A DNA stretch of 58,103 nt from positions 1 through 58,103 of the forward strand of contig JASANZ010002161.1 in the NCBI GenBank assembly GCA_030849805.1. Direction: 5' to 3'. Below are positions 40,323-48,499 of this stretch, one piece after another (the first letter of the stretch is position 1; each line of letters starts with the position of its first letter). A program made the translations under genes and the position numbers. The notes beneath the pieces are model-generated. The model searched no databases. It was given only the letters and a program-made list of their open reading frames with translations, and had not been told where the DNA came from. This DNA comes from Sergeia podlipaevii. Taxonomy: Eukaryota > Euglenozoa > Kinetoplastea > Trypanosomatida > Trypanosomatidae.

Positions 40323-40850
40323 TCACATTACCGTGCAGTCACCACCGCTGTGACGACGCTTGTACTTGGTCAGCCAGTGCATCTGAATCTGGTTGATCGC
40401 TCCCTTGCGCTTCTCCCTGATGGCGGTGATGGCATCTAGCGGAGACACGTTGCCGTACTCCACAAGCGCGAGTGCCACCAGGATAGGTGCGCGGCCAAGG
40501 CCAGCAACGCAATGCACAGCAATAGTGCTGGGAGTCGTGATCTCATTCTTCTCCAGCTTGGCACGCTCGGAATCAAGAAGGACGAGCCAGCTCTCAACCA
40601 CGCCACGCGTCGGCGGCGCGCCATCGTCGAAGGGCCAGCTGTGGACATCAATGGAACTCTGTTGAACCAGGTTCGCATCATATGTCGGGCCACATACACG
40701 TACAAGATGCCTCACATTGCGGCGCTGGAGCTCCTTGATGTAAGTTGGCAGGTTGCTCGGAGTTGGCGCGTCAAGGATCAAAAAGTTAAACAACTTTTTG
40801 GCGGAGTCCTTTGCATCAAAGCACTCAATTAGAGTACCGTTGACTTCCAT
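40323..40850 (-). CDS. PRL-type protein tyrosine phosphatase (copy 1)
   Basis: 175 residues from an ATG, the usual PRL size (173). Signature loop HCVAGLGRAP (C114, R120) keeps the Ala characteristic of PRLs; WPFDDGAPP supplies the general-acid Asp. The regulatory cysteine of PRLs is present in RVCGPTYD (C53). The protein ends in CTVM, a CAAX box; terminal Met favours farnesylation. PRLs are membrane-targeted phosphatases, also known to bind CNNM magnesium transporters in animals. The basic stretch before the CAAX (KYKRRH) is shorter than in vertebrate PRLs. A second copy lies 3.8 kb upstream in the unit, on the other side of the ELP3-like gene. Confidence 0.93.
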   Translation of the reverse strand: MEVNGTLIECFDAKDSAKKLFNFLILDAPTPSNLPTYIKELQRRNVRHLVRVCGPTYDANLVQQSSIDVHSWPFDDGAPPTRGVVESWLVLLDSERAKLEKNEITTPSTIAVHCVAGLGRAPILVALALVEYGNVSPLDAITAIREKRKGAINQIQMHWLTKYKRRHSGGDCTVM

Positions 40851-40928
40851 TTTGAGTAGAGGGAGGAAAATAAAAAATGAAAGTTAATAATAATAATAAA
40901 AGAAGAAATGCAAACGAAACTGGGGTAG

Positions 40929-40930
40929 CT
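40929..40930 (-). promoter_or_regulatory. Predicted trans-splice acceptor AG, PRL copy 1
   Basis: The sense strand shows CATCCCTCCCCCTTCGGCAG. Between here and the ATG there are more pyrimidine runs but only one later AG, 15 bases on, so this may be the acceptor of a ~78-base 5' UTR. Inferred. Confidence 0.35.
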
Positions 40931-41814
40931 GCCGAAGGGGGAGGGATGCACTACTCTTGTCTGCTGATGCGTATCTCAACAAGAAAAAAATACAGCTTTT
41001 GTGTTTCTACTATTCCTTTCAACTCTTTCAATGTAATTGTTTTTTTTTCCTCTCTTTTTCTATTCGGAAAAGGAAATAGAAAAATAGATAGAAAAACAAC
41101 AAGAAATGGGAAATGCGGCGATGGCGCGGGCAAACTATTAAAAAAAAAAAATATTTTTTTAAAAGGTGTGGTCAGCCAGCTTGATTACTAATAAAGGTAT
41201 TACGGTGAGTAGAACTACTGTGGCGTTCAATGTGGGCAGCTTAACTTGCTTACATGCACTGATAGAGGTACTACTATAGAAAAATATATGCGCCGACTTC
41301 ACTTTGAAAAGCGATGGAAAAGAGAGCACAGATTGATGATAGAAACTGAGTAGGTACTGTTGTTTCTGCCTATATGTTTAGGTGTATTGTGGGGGGATAA
41401 AGATGTACAAGAGCGCTAGAGTATTTTTATTATAAAAAAAAAAACTGTGCAGATCAAAAAAGAAAAAAAAAGTTATCATATCGCATTTACCAATAAAATA
41501 AGAGGAAGAAAGTGGAATAGTTTTAGCAAAGCAATCTTTTTTTTTGTTGTTTTAGCAGCAGCAGACAGAAGTGGAAAGACAAACACCACAGCTCCTCTCC
41601 ATAAGCTATTATATTTTATGAACACTAGTTCACCGTCACAAAAGAAGGGTGGACTTTTTTTTATGTGATTTTTTTTTTAAGTGCTGTTAGTGCCCATACT
41701 TCTTCACATTGGCTATAGAGCATCATATACAAAAAAATAAAGGAGGAAAAATGATAAATGGAGTGCGTATAAAGAGACAAAGCTCCTCCGACTATCATTA
41801 TATTTTTTTTTTGG
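40931..41814. other. Intergenic spacer, 0.9 kb
   Basis: AT-rich, with A-runs at 41141-41151, 41433-41443 and 41461-41471 and T-runs at 41537-41545 and 41671-41679. No gene seen. Confidence 0.5.
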
Positions 41815-43944
41815 TCAGTCTACGTCCTCTGTAGGGACATCACTCTCTCGACGACGCTTTGTGCGCCACCACCATTGGCCGATCTTACCCCATACGCCTT
41901 CGTCTCTACTACTGCTCTCCCTCTTGCGCAACTGTTCCTCTGCATACCGCTGCTGTAGCACCACAAGCTCCGAACCATCTGGTGGACTAGCGCTGTTGTA
42001 CAGCGTCCCCGGCTCCGCCTCGGTGATAGAGTCCAGTGGCTTGATAAGAAACCCACCACGCTGCGCCGCGCGAAGCTTGTATCCTTTTCGTCGGTAGTAG
42101 CCCCGTACACCAATGCCACTGATCACCGCAATCTCGGTATACTCAGCCTCTCTCGCTATCTCCTCCGCCTTCTGAAGAAGCTGGGAGCCGATACCGCTGT
42201 GCTGAGCCTTGGCACGCTCCGTTCCAGCATCGTACGTGGCCACCAGGTTGCCGTACACGTGCAGCTCCCGGATGAGTGCACACGTGCGCAGCTCCTCAAA
42301 CGGTGTTTCCCAGTTGCGCACGTTGAGGCGTAGCCGCAAGAAACCAAAGATGGTGCGCTCGTCCGGCGTCTCGACGGAGAGGAACACCTCCGTGCCTTCG
42401 CTCGCTTCATAGTCTCGGCGCTTCAGCACAGCGGACTTGAGCTTCCCCGCCACGGCACGGTCTCCCTTCACCTCGCGGCATCGGATGCACCGGCAGTGCT
42501 CGCCCTGCGCAGTTAGTTTGTTCGCTAGCAGCTGACGTAAGTTGCCCACCTCCACTCCGGCGAGCACGTAGTCAACGGGAATGTCACGAATGACACGGTT
42601 GAGTCGGATCCACGGATGCACCCGGCGTTTGGCGTAGAGAAGCACCTCGATAAGATTTTCCAGGCCATATGGCGTGTACTTGCCCTGCCGGTACCACTCC
42701 TCTATGACGGTGAAGGGGGTAGTCTGGCATGGGTATATCTTCCACTGATCAGCTTGCAGATACGGCGACGTGAGTACATCGTCAAACATGGCACGATCAA
42801 TGTCGGGGGAGGCACCGGGGAGATCTGGCATGAGATGAATGTCGACCTTGAAGCAGCTATCCTTGAGCAACTTGATGGCCTGCATCGTATCCTCGCGGGT
42901 AGCTTGGCGATTGATGAGCGTCAAAATACCATCATCGGTGTGCTGCACCCCCAGCTGCACCCGCGTACACCCAAAGCGGCGCAGCTGCACAAGCATGTCT
43001 AAGTTCACCGTGTCAGGCCTCGTCTCAAGAGTAACTCCAATGATCTTGCACTTGGCAGACTCATTGATCAACTGCTCCTGTGCAAGGTCAAGCGGCGCGC
43101 GGCGGGGCCCGTTGGGATCGTCAAAGATCGTATTGGCAGCAAAGAAAAGATCTCGAATGAAGCGCTCTCGATACCCCAGGGGATAGCTCTCCCACGTACC
43201 ACCCAGTACAAGCAACTCCACCTTGTCCGCAGGATGGCCAATAGCAATGAGAGACCTGACGCGGTCCTCAAACTGCCTATAAGGATCAAATTCCAACCTG
43301 TTGGCACGACGCACGCCAGGCTCGTTGAGAAGATAACTTCTAGGCTGCCCAGGTTCGTTAGGGCAGTAGTAGCAGTTCCACTTGCAGCTGAAGCTCTGTC
43401 CTTCTGGGTACGCAGAGGTGAAGACGGTGACCACAAGCACGCCAGACTGACTGCGCGGTGCCTTGGACACAAGGTAGCGCTCCAGCGCCGGGCATGGCTG
43501 GATGTGAGGCCTCCCTCGCGCCGTTGCGGAGGAAGAACCTGGCACGACGTCTTCCACATCCACGATCAGCCCCATCGATGAATGAAGAGCACTGCCAGTA
43601 GCGTCGCTGCTGTGCCTCCCCTCGCCAGCATGCCCATGAAGCAGCTCCTTGTACCCAGCAAGTAGAAGCGACTTCTTGTAAACCTTCTTGTGTAGCTTCT
43701 GCAGTTTACGCTGTTCAGCGAGTACGTCACTCTCTGTTTGTGGCTGCCCTGCAATCAAGTCCCGCACAAAGTCTGCCACCTCCTGCAACTGCTCGGCAGT
43801 GTACGCGTGAGGGTCTTCTTCATTGAGCAATCGCTCGAGCGTTGGCAGATTGTCGATCTTCTTGTTAATGCGCGCGAGGTCGTTGGCATCGATGCTCACC
43901 AGGTTACGATGACCTATTTCATCTTGGTCGCTATCAGAGGACAT
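41815..43944 (-). CDS. ELP3-like radical-SAM / GNAT protein
   Basis: 709 residues from the ATG at 43944; the frame extends four codons to a TTG. Radical-SAM domain ~150-460 with cluster cysteines CKWNCYYC (C187, C191, C194), then NEPGQPRSY, LVLGGTWESYPL and GVTLETRPD. A zinc-binding cluster CRCIRC follows at 484-489, and a GNAT domain at ~515-640 with HSGIGSQLLQKAEEIA for acetyl-CoA and RGYYRRKGY. ELP3 makes the cm5U group on tRNA wobble uridine as the catalytic part of Elongator. The CPNEPGQPRSY version differs from the canonical CPGGPDSDFEYSTQSY, so this is a divergent subtype. Trypanosomes have two ELP3s; which one this is cannot be settled. It also has ~130 extra N-terminal residues and a C-terminal tail. 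Confidence 0.92.
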   Translation of the reverse strand: MSSDSDQDEIGHRNLVSIDANDLARINKKIDNLPTLERLLNEEDPHAYTAEQLQEVADFVRDLIAGQPQTESDVLAEQRKLQKLHKKVYKKSLLLAGYKELLHGHAGEGRHSSDATGSALHSSMGLIVDVEDVVPGSSSATARGRPHIQPCPALERYLVSKAPRSQSGVLVVTVFTSAYPEGQSFSCKWNCYYCPNEPGQPRSYLLNEPGVRRANRLEFDPYRQFEDRVRSLIAIGHPADKVELLVLGGTWESYPLGYRERFIRDLFFAANTIFDDPNGPRRAPLDLAQEQLINESAKCKIIGVTLETRPDTVNLDMLVQLRRFGCTRVQLGVQHTDDGILTLINRQATREDTMQAIKLLKDSCFKVDIHLMPDLPGASPDIDRAMFDDVLTSPYLQADQWKIYPCQTTPFTVIEEWYRQGKYTPYGLENLIEVLLYAKRRVHPWIRLNRVIRDIPVDYVLAGVEVGNLRQLLANKLTAQGEHCRCIRCREVKGDRAVAGKLKSAVLKRRDYEASEGTEVFLSVETPDERTIFGFLRLRLNVRNWETPFEELRTCALIRELHVYGNLVATYDAGTERAKAQHSGIGSQLLQKAEEIAREAEYTEIAVISGIGVRGYYRRKGYKLRAAQRGGFLIKPLDSITEAEPGTLYNSASPPDGSELVVLQQRYAEEQLRKRESSSRDEGVWGKIGQWWWRTKRRRESDVPTEDVD

Positions 43945-44647
43945 ATACAGAAACAAAAAGAAAGTAGCAGACTAATGCTAACTCACTAAAGACCTTTTTC
44001 GCTGCAAGAGGAAATAGATATATTTAAGACAAAATAACTGTAACACCGTCTGTTAACGCTTCTGCTATTTCTCTCTATAAACACGAGTACAAGGAACAAA
44101 AGAAAAAAAAAATATATATATATAAGAGAAATTTTTTTAAAAATAAAAAAAGGAAAGGCAAGACGGCCTCGCAAAAACACTGCAGTAAATGCCCGTCGTA
44201 AGCGCGCATACAATAAAATGTATCCCCTCTCATCCCTCAAATGAAAAGGATGTTGAGAAAACAGTTGCTTAGCAACAGCAATAATGTGTCTGTATATATA
44301 TGCTTTATATTATTCAAGTTATCATTACTCAAAGCTTTTGGAAAAAAAAAAAAATTATTTCCGCCTACACGCACAACTATAAAAGCGGCGCTCCCTTTTG
44401 AGAAAGAACAGGCTTTGATAACTTTTTTTTTTGACATATATTGAAGAAAAAAAAAAAAAATGATATAATCGCCGTGCGTACACAGAATTGTGATAAGCCG
44501 CTTCTGTTCACTCACCCAGGAATTGTAGAAGCAGTAACAGCTGTCAAGTAGATAAAGAACAAGGAGTAGAAAATCTCGTGGCATCCCTTCCTCCTCTTTT
44601 CCTCCATCTATTTTTTTTTTCTTTCATTATTTGTTACCATTTCCTCC
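43945..44647. other. Intergenic spacer, 0.7 kb
   Basis: A-runs at 44105-44112, 44341-44353 and 44446-44460. A 115-codon Phe/Leu-rich minus-strand frame was rejected. Confidence 0.5.
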
Positions 44648-45181
44648 TTACATGACAGTACAGTTTGTGCATGCCAACGAACGTTCATTTGCCTGATGCT
44701 GGCGAGGCTTGTATCGCATGAGCCAGTTCAGTTGCACTTGATTGATCGCTCCCTTCCGTCTCTCACGCACGTACCCCACAGCATCGAGGGGGGCCATGTT
44801 CCCATACTCCACAAGGGCGAGCGCCACCAAGATCGGTGCACGCCCAAGGCCCGCCACACAATGCACAGCAATCGTTGCTGGAGGCTCCTGACCCGCCTCG
44901 CATTCCAACAAGTTCAGCCAGCTATCAATAACGTTTTGCGTGGGCGGTGCTCCATCGTCGAAGACCCAGCCGTGAACGTGGATACCATGCTTCTTTAAAA
45001 CCTCAGAGTCGTATGTGGGTCCACACGCGCGAACCAGGTTATGAACTTTTTGCCTCTGCAACAATTTCACGTACGATGGAAGACTGCTGGGGCTAGGAGC
45101 ATCAAGAATAAGAAAACGGAAAAGAACTTCACCAGCGCCGTCGCCGCGCTTACACTCCACAAGTGTTGCATTCAACTGCAT
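44648..45181 (-). CDS. PRL-type protein tyrosine phosphatase (copy 2)
   Basis: 177 residues from an ATG. It has the same signature loop HCVAGLGRAP (C108, R114), FDDGAPP, ACGPTYD cysteine (C53) and terminal CTVM as copy 1. Between the FDDGAPP and signature motifs it is shorter by six residues, and its pre-CAAX tail (RQHQANERSLACTN) is longer and less basic, with an extra cysteine that might be palmitoylated. So the two are clear paralogues with different tails, which could direct them to different membranes. Function as in copy 1: phosphatase, prenylated, probably at endomembranes or plasma membrane. Confidence 0.93.
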   Translation of the reverse strand: MQLNATLVECKRGDGAGEVLFRFLILDAPSPSSLPSYVKLLQRQKVHNLVRACGPTYDSEVLKKHGIHVHGWVFDDGAPPTQNVIDSWLNLLECEAGQEPPATIAVHCVAGLGRAPILVALALVEYGNMAPLDAVGYVRERRKGAINQVQLNWLMRYKPRQHQANERSLACTNCTVM

Positions 45182-46399
45182 GATTCCCTGCCTGTTTGTT
45201 ATTTTTTTTTATATAAATAAAAAATATAATTGTACGCACGTGCGAAGCACCAGCAAGCAGATGTTCAAAATAAAAAATTTTAATATAGTTCTCAACTTCA
45301 CATCAAATATAAAATGAAATTAAGAACAGTAATGCCACCAGAAGAAAAACTGTAGCAGAAAAAAAAAGAGGGAAAAAAAAAAGACTTGAAGGTGTGATGA
45401 TGCAAACCTCAAGACAGTCCTACGGATATGCAAAAGAAAAAAGAAAAAGAAATAAGTACCAAAAAAAAAAGAGGAAGGGGGCACACACTTTCAGCGTGAT
45501 ATACGTTAGCTGGCTCTCCAAATCGTGATTGTTGTTATTCTTTTTTATAACTTGTTTACGTTAAAACCCATCTAAAATTCACCACCTAAAGAAGCAAGAT
45601 ATTTCTAAAAAGAAAAGGGTAGTAAAAAGAATTAAAAAAAGGGGGAAGAAAAATGTTAACAAAAGAATGTATTAAATTGAAAGATTCAGTGCAAGGCCTC
45701 TCGAAGCATGTACACACTCGATAAATAATTTTAAAATGAGTTCTGCTATAAAACCTTCTGGTGTTGAAAACACACCGCTAGCAATCCACACGCCAATGCT
45801 GATATAGTTTCGTGTTTTTCTTTTTTTTTGTTTTGCATGTTCGTTCGTTCTACACCCTGTCTCTCTCTCTCTCCTACTCTATAGCATAATGTGCTGAAAG
45901 CCCACTAGCGAAGGTGAGTTGAACCGAATCTCAGATGAATGTAATTTTCCTCTCTGCCATTCTGCCTCGCTGTCACAGAGGGCGCTATACAAAGATAGAT
46001 TGCAATAATCGTAATACATATAGTAATACATTATTAAGAATGAAATCGTAAATGGTTGACATCTCTTTCCTTTTTCCCTATCTCTCCCTCTCTTGAGCTT
46101 CCCCTTCGCAAAAGCGTGTGCTTCCAAATGTTTGGTCCAAGTGCTCCCTCCCTAGCTTGTGCTTCACTACTACATCATCAAATAGATAGCATCATCAAAA
46201 AGGAAAAGAAAAAAGGATGAGGCTGTTGCTTGCGTCCAAGCTGCCCTCTACAAAGCGTTCTTGATGAAGAGTCATTTTCCCGAGAGATCACTTCTCTCGC
46301 AGGATGTTCTCTCTTGTGTAAAGAGTCTGAACACAGAAAAAAAACAGCAAAAGAAAAACACAACAACAGAGAGAGGGCAAGAGTAACGATGCTAGGAGG
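45182..46399. other. Intergenic spacer, 1.2 kb
   Basis: AT-rich, with A-runs at 45359-45367, 45374-45382 and 45461-45470. An 82-codon frame at 45879-46127 lacks supporting features and was not called. Confidence 0.5.
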
Positions 46400-47848
46400 C
46401 TACTCCTCCTTGACCTTGCTGCTCTTGGCTAGAAAGGTGAGAACACGCTCCTCGTACTCCTCTGGATGTGTGTTGTACAGTCCGCAGTGGTAGGCATTCT
46501 CGCACAAGTAGAGTTCCTTGATATCTAGCGCAGCGTCGTAGAGGATCTGTGAGTGCTTAAACGGCACAATCGCGTCGTTGGTGCCGTGCATGAGAAGAAT
46601 AGGTCGAGGTGAGATGGCGTGGATGCAGTGAAGTGCCTGGCAGTGCTTGGACGGTTTGTTGCCGATGCGCACGTTCATCCAAAAGCTGCAACAACGCCTA
46701 AAGAGCGTAAAGAGGAGCTCGCTATATCGTCGGTGGGAGAAGTACCCGCCCACGAGTGTCACCACCTGATGGTCCAGCAGCGTCACACATGTCGTGATCG
46801 CATTCTCTGCAATCACGCAATCGATGGACTTGTCAATGGCCCCTGCCATAATAACGGAGGACCCACCCACGCTCGTTCCCATGGCACACACCTTGTCATA
46901 CCCGAGGGAGTTGAGCATCAGCTGTGAGGCCGCAATCACGTCATAGCGTTCCTTCATGCCAAATGTGAAGCCGCGCATGTTACCATCGCTCAGGCCGTGC
47001 TCACGGAGATCAAAGAGAAGGCAGCCATAGCCGGCCTTGTGCAGAAACGGAACGTGTCGCAGCCACGCGCGCCGGTCGCGGCCTCCGCCGTGCACGAGTA
47101 CAATACCCATATTCCGAGTGCCCTTGCGAGGTGCGGGCACGTGCCACCCACGTAGCGTGTAGTTATCCGTAGACTGAAAAGACACATCATCGTATTCCAG
47201 GTTAAAGTCTGTTTTAGGATCGTTAATCCAGCCCTGCCAGTACTCTGGGTTCTTGCTTCGCGTCAGTTGAGTTGCCTTGGGCTGATGATGGTACCACGGA
47301 GGACTCATGGCCACCTCCACCACAAAGTACGCCATAGCAATGTAATAGAAGCTCAGAGATATCACCAGGAACTTGATGGCGAAGAAAATGCCGTTGTAAA
47401 AAATCAAGACAAGGAAAGGAAGGGCCAGCGCGACGAGGGTCTTACGCAATGTGGCAGGACTCACAATGTCGGACTCCTTCAGATCGTTCTCCGCCGTCAT
47501 GTTCCCATCTTCAGAGACAGCCGCAGCTTCTGTCTTGCATCCCCGCCTTCTCTCACGCTGCTGACGCCTCGCCTCATATTGTGAAAACAATAAGGCCATG
47601 CTGGTACGCTCTGGGCCTTGCGGGATTATATCCAGTGCAGTGCGGCCTTTCTTATCCCGGATAGAAGTATCAATGCCTGAACAACGGAGAAGGTACTTTG
47701 TGAGTGGCATGTTGTTGTTAGCGCATGCAACATGAAGCGCCGTGGAGCCAGTTTGGTTAACCGCGTTCACGTCAAACCCTCCCTTCATCACAGTCTTGAT
47801 GAAAAGTGGCACATCGCCCGTTTCTGCGACACGCAGAAAGTCGGCCAT
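46400..47848 (-). CDS. Ankyrin / membrane-anchored alpha-beta hydrolase
   Basis: 482 residues from the ATG at 47848; the 32-codon upstream extension starts at GTG. Residues 1-95 contain about two to three ankyrin repeats (DVNAVNQTGSTALHVACANNN; TSIRDKKGRTALDII). A basic linker (RRQQRERRRG) and two membrane spans near 136-158 and 160-180 follow. The C-terminal domain is an alpha/beta hydrolase: oxyanion HGGG at 254-257, nucleophile GTSVGG (S326), acid GTNDAIVP (D425), histidine NAYHCG (H454). All triad residues are present. It resembles ABHD13/17-type serine hydrolases, some of which are thioesterases or lipases. The ankyrin-TM-TM-hydrolase order is unusual. Substrate unknown. Confidence 0.85.
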   Translation of the reverse strand: MADFLRVAETGDVPLFIKTVMKGGFDVNAVNQTGSTALHVACANNNMPLTKYLLRCSGIDTSIRDKKGRTALDIIPQGPERTSMALLFSQYEARRQQRERRRGCKTEAAAVSEDGNMTAENDLKESDIVSPATLRKTLVALALPFLVLIFYNGIFFAIKFLVISLSFYYIAMAYFVVEVAMSPPWYHHQPKATQLTRSKNPEYWQGWINDPKTDFNLEYDDVSFQSTDNYTLRGWHVPAPRKGTRNMGIVLVHGGGRDRRAWLRHVPFLHKAGYGCLLFDLREHGLSDGNMRGFTFGMKERYDVIAASQLMLNSLGYDKVCAMGTSVGGSSVIMAGAIDKSIDCVIAENAITTCVTLLDHQVVTLVGGYFSHRRYSELLFTLFRRCCSFWMNVRIGNKPSKHCQALHCIHAISPRPILLMHGTNDAIVPFKHSQILYDAALDIKELYLCENAYHCGLYNTHPEEYEERVLTFLAKSSKVKEE

Positions 47849-47858
47849 TGCTACGCGC

Positions 47859-47860
47859 CT
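47859..47860 (-). promoter_or_regulatory. Predicted trans-splice acceptor AG, ankyrin-hydrolase gene
   Basis: The sense strand shows TCTTATTTCCTCCCTGTGAGCAG; two AGs lie 11 to 14 bases before the ATG. This supports the ATG at 47848 over the longer frame. Inferred. Confidence 0.45.
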
Positions 47861-48499
47861 GCTCACAGGGAGGAAATAAGAATGATGAAAGACTGGCCCT
47901 TCAAGTACTAGAAATCGGGGGGGGGAGGGGGACCGACTAAACACACAAATCCTTCACGTTTGATACGAATGCTAACTGGTGCAGAGTGGAAAAAAAAAAT
48001 AGGGAAGAGAGTGTGAGAGTAAATCGAGTAGCTCACTCACTATTGTTCGTCCTCTCCTATCAAATAAAAACAATATATATATATAAAGAAAGAAAGAAAA
48101 AAAAGAAAGGGAGGGGTGTATCTTCTCTGAAAGTCTACTGTGTGTATATATATATATACGTGGTCGTAGAAAAAAAAAAGTGACAGTCAACAAAACATAT
48201 ACATTAGAAAAGCAAAACATGCATAATAAAGATGTGTTTCCGCAACAGCATTGCGCATGCCGAGACTCTCTGTATTGCATTCATTTCCTTTCCCCATATC
48301 TCTTTGCACCGCATTCAGCAAAATAATGTTGTTGCTGCTGTTTTCTTTTTTTAAAAAAAAAAAAGATCATTTTGCTGTTGATATCATTTCAAAGCAAAAA
48401 AAAAAAACGAAAAAAACGAGAGACAAGGCTGTGAAGATAAACACCACTCAAAGAACAACCACAACAACAACAAAAAGGAAAAAAAAAAAAAAAGAACTG
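47861..48499. other. Intergenic spacer, 0.64 kb
   Basis: A G9 run at 47919-47927, (TA)n near 48074-48083 and 48147-48159, and a T7A12 junction at 48346-48364. No gene seen. Confidence 0.5.

Noticed and set aside
44237..44584. 115-codon minus-strand frame between ELP3-like and PRL copy 2
   Set aside because: Low-complexity Phe/Leu/Tyr sequence in an A/T-run spacer.
47849..47944. 32-codon N-terminal extension of the ankyrin-hydrolase
   Set aside because: Starts with GTG, and predicted splice acceptors lie inside it.
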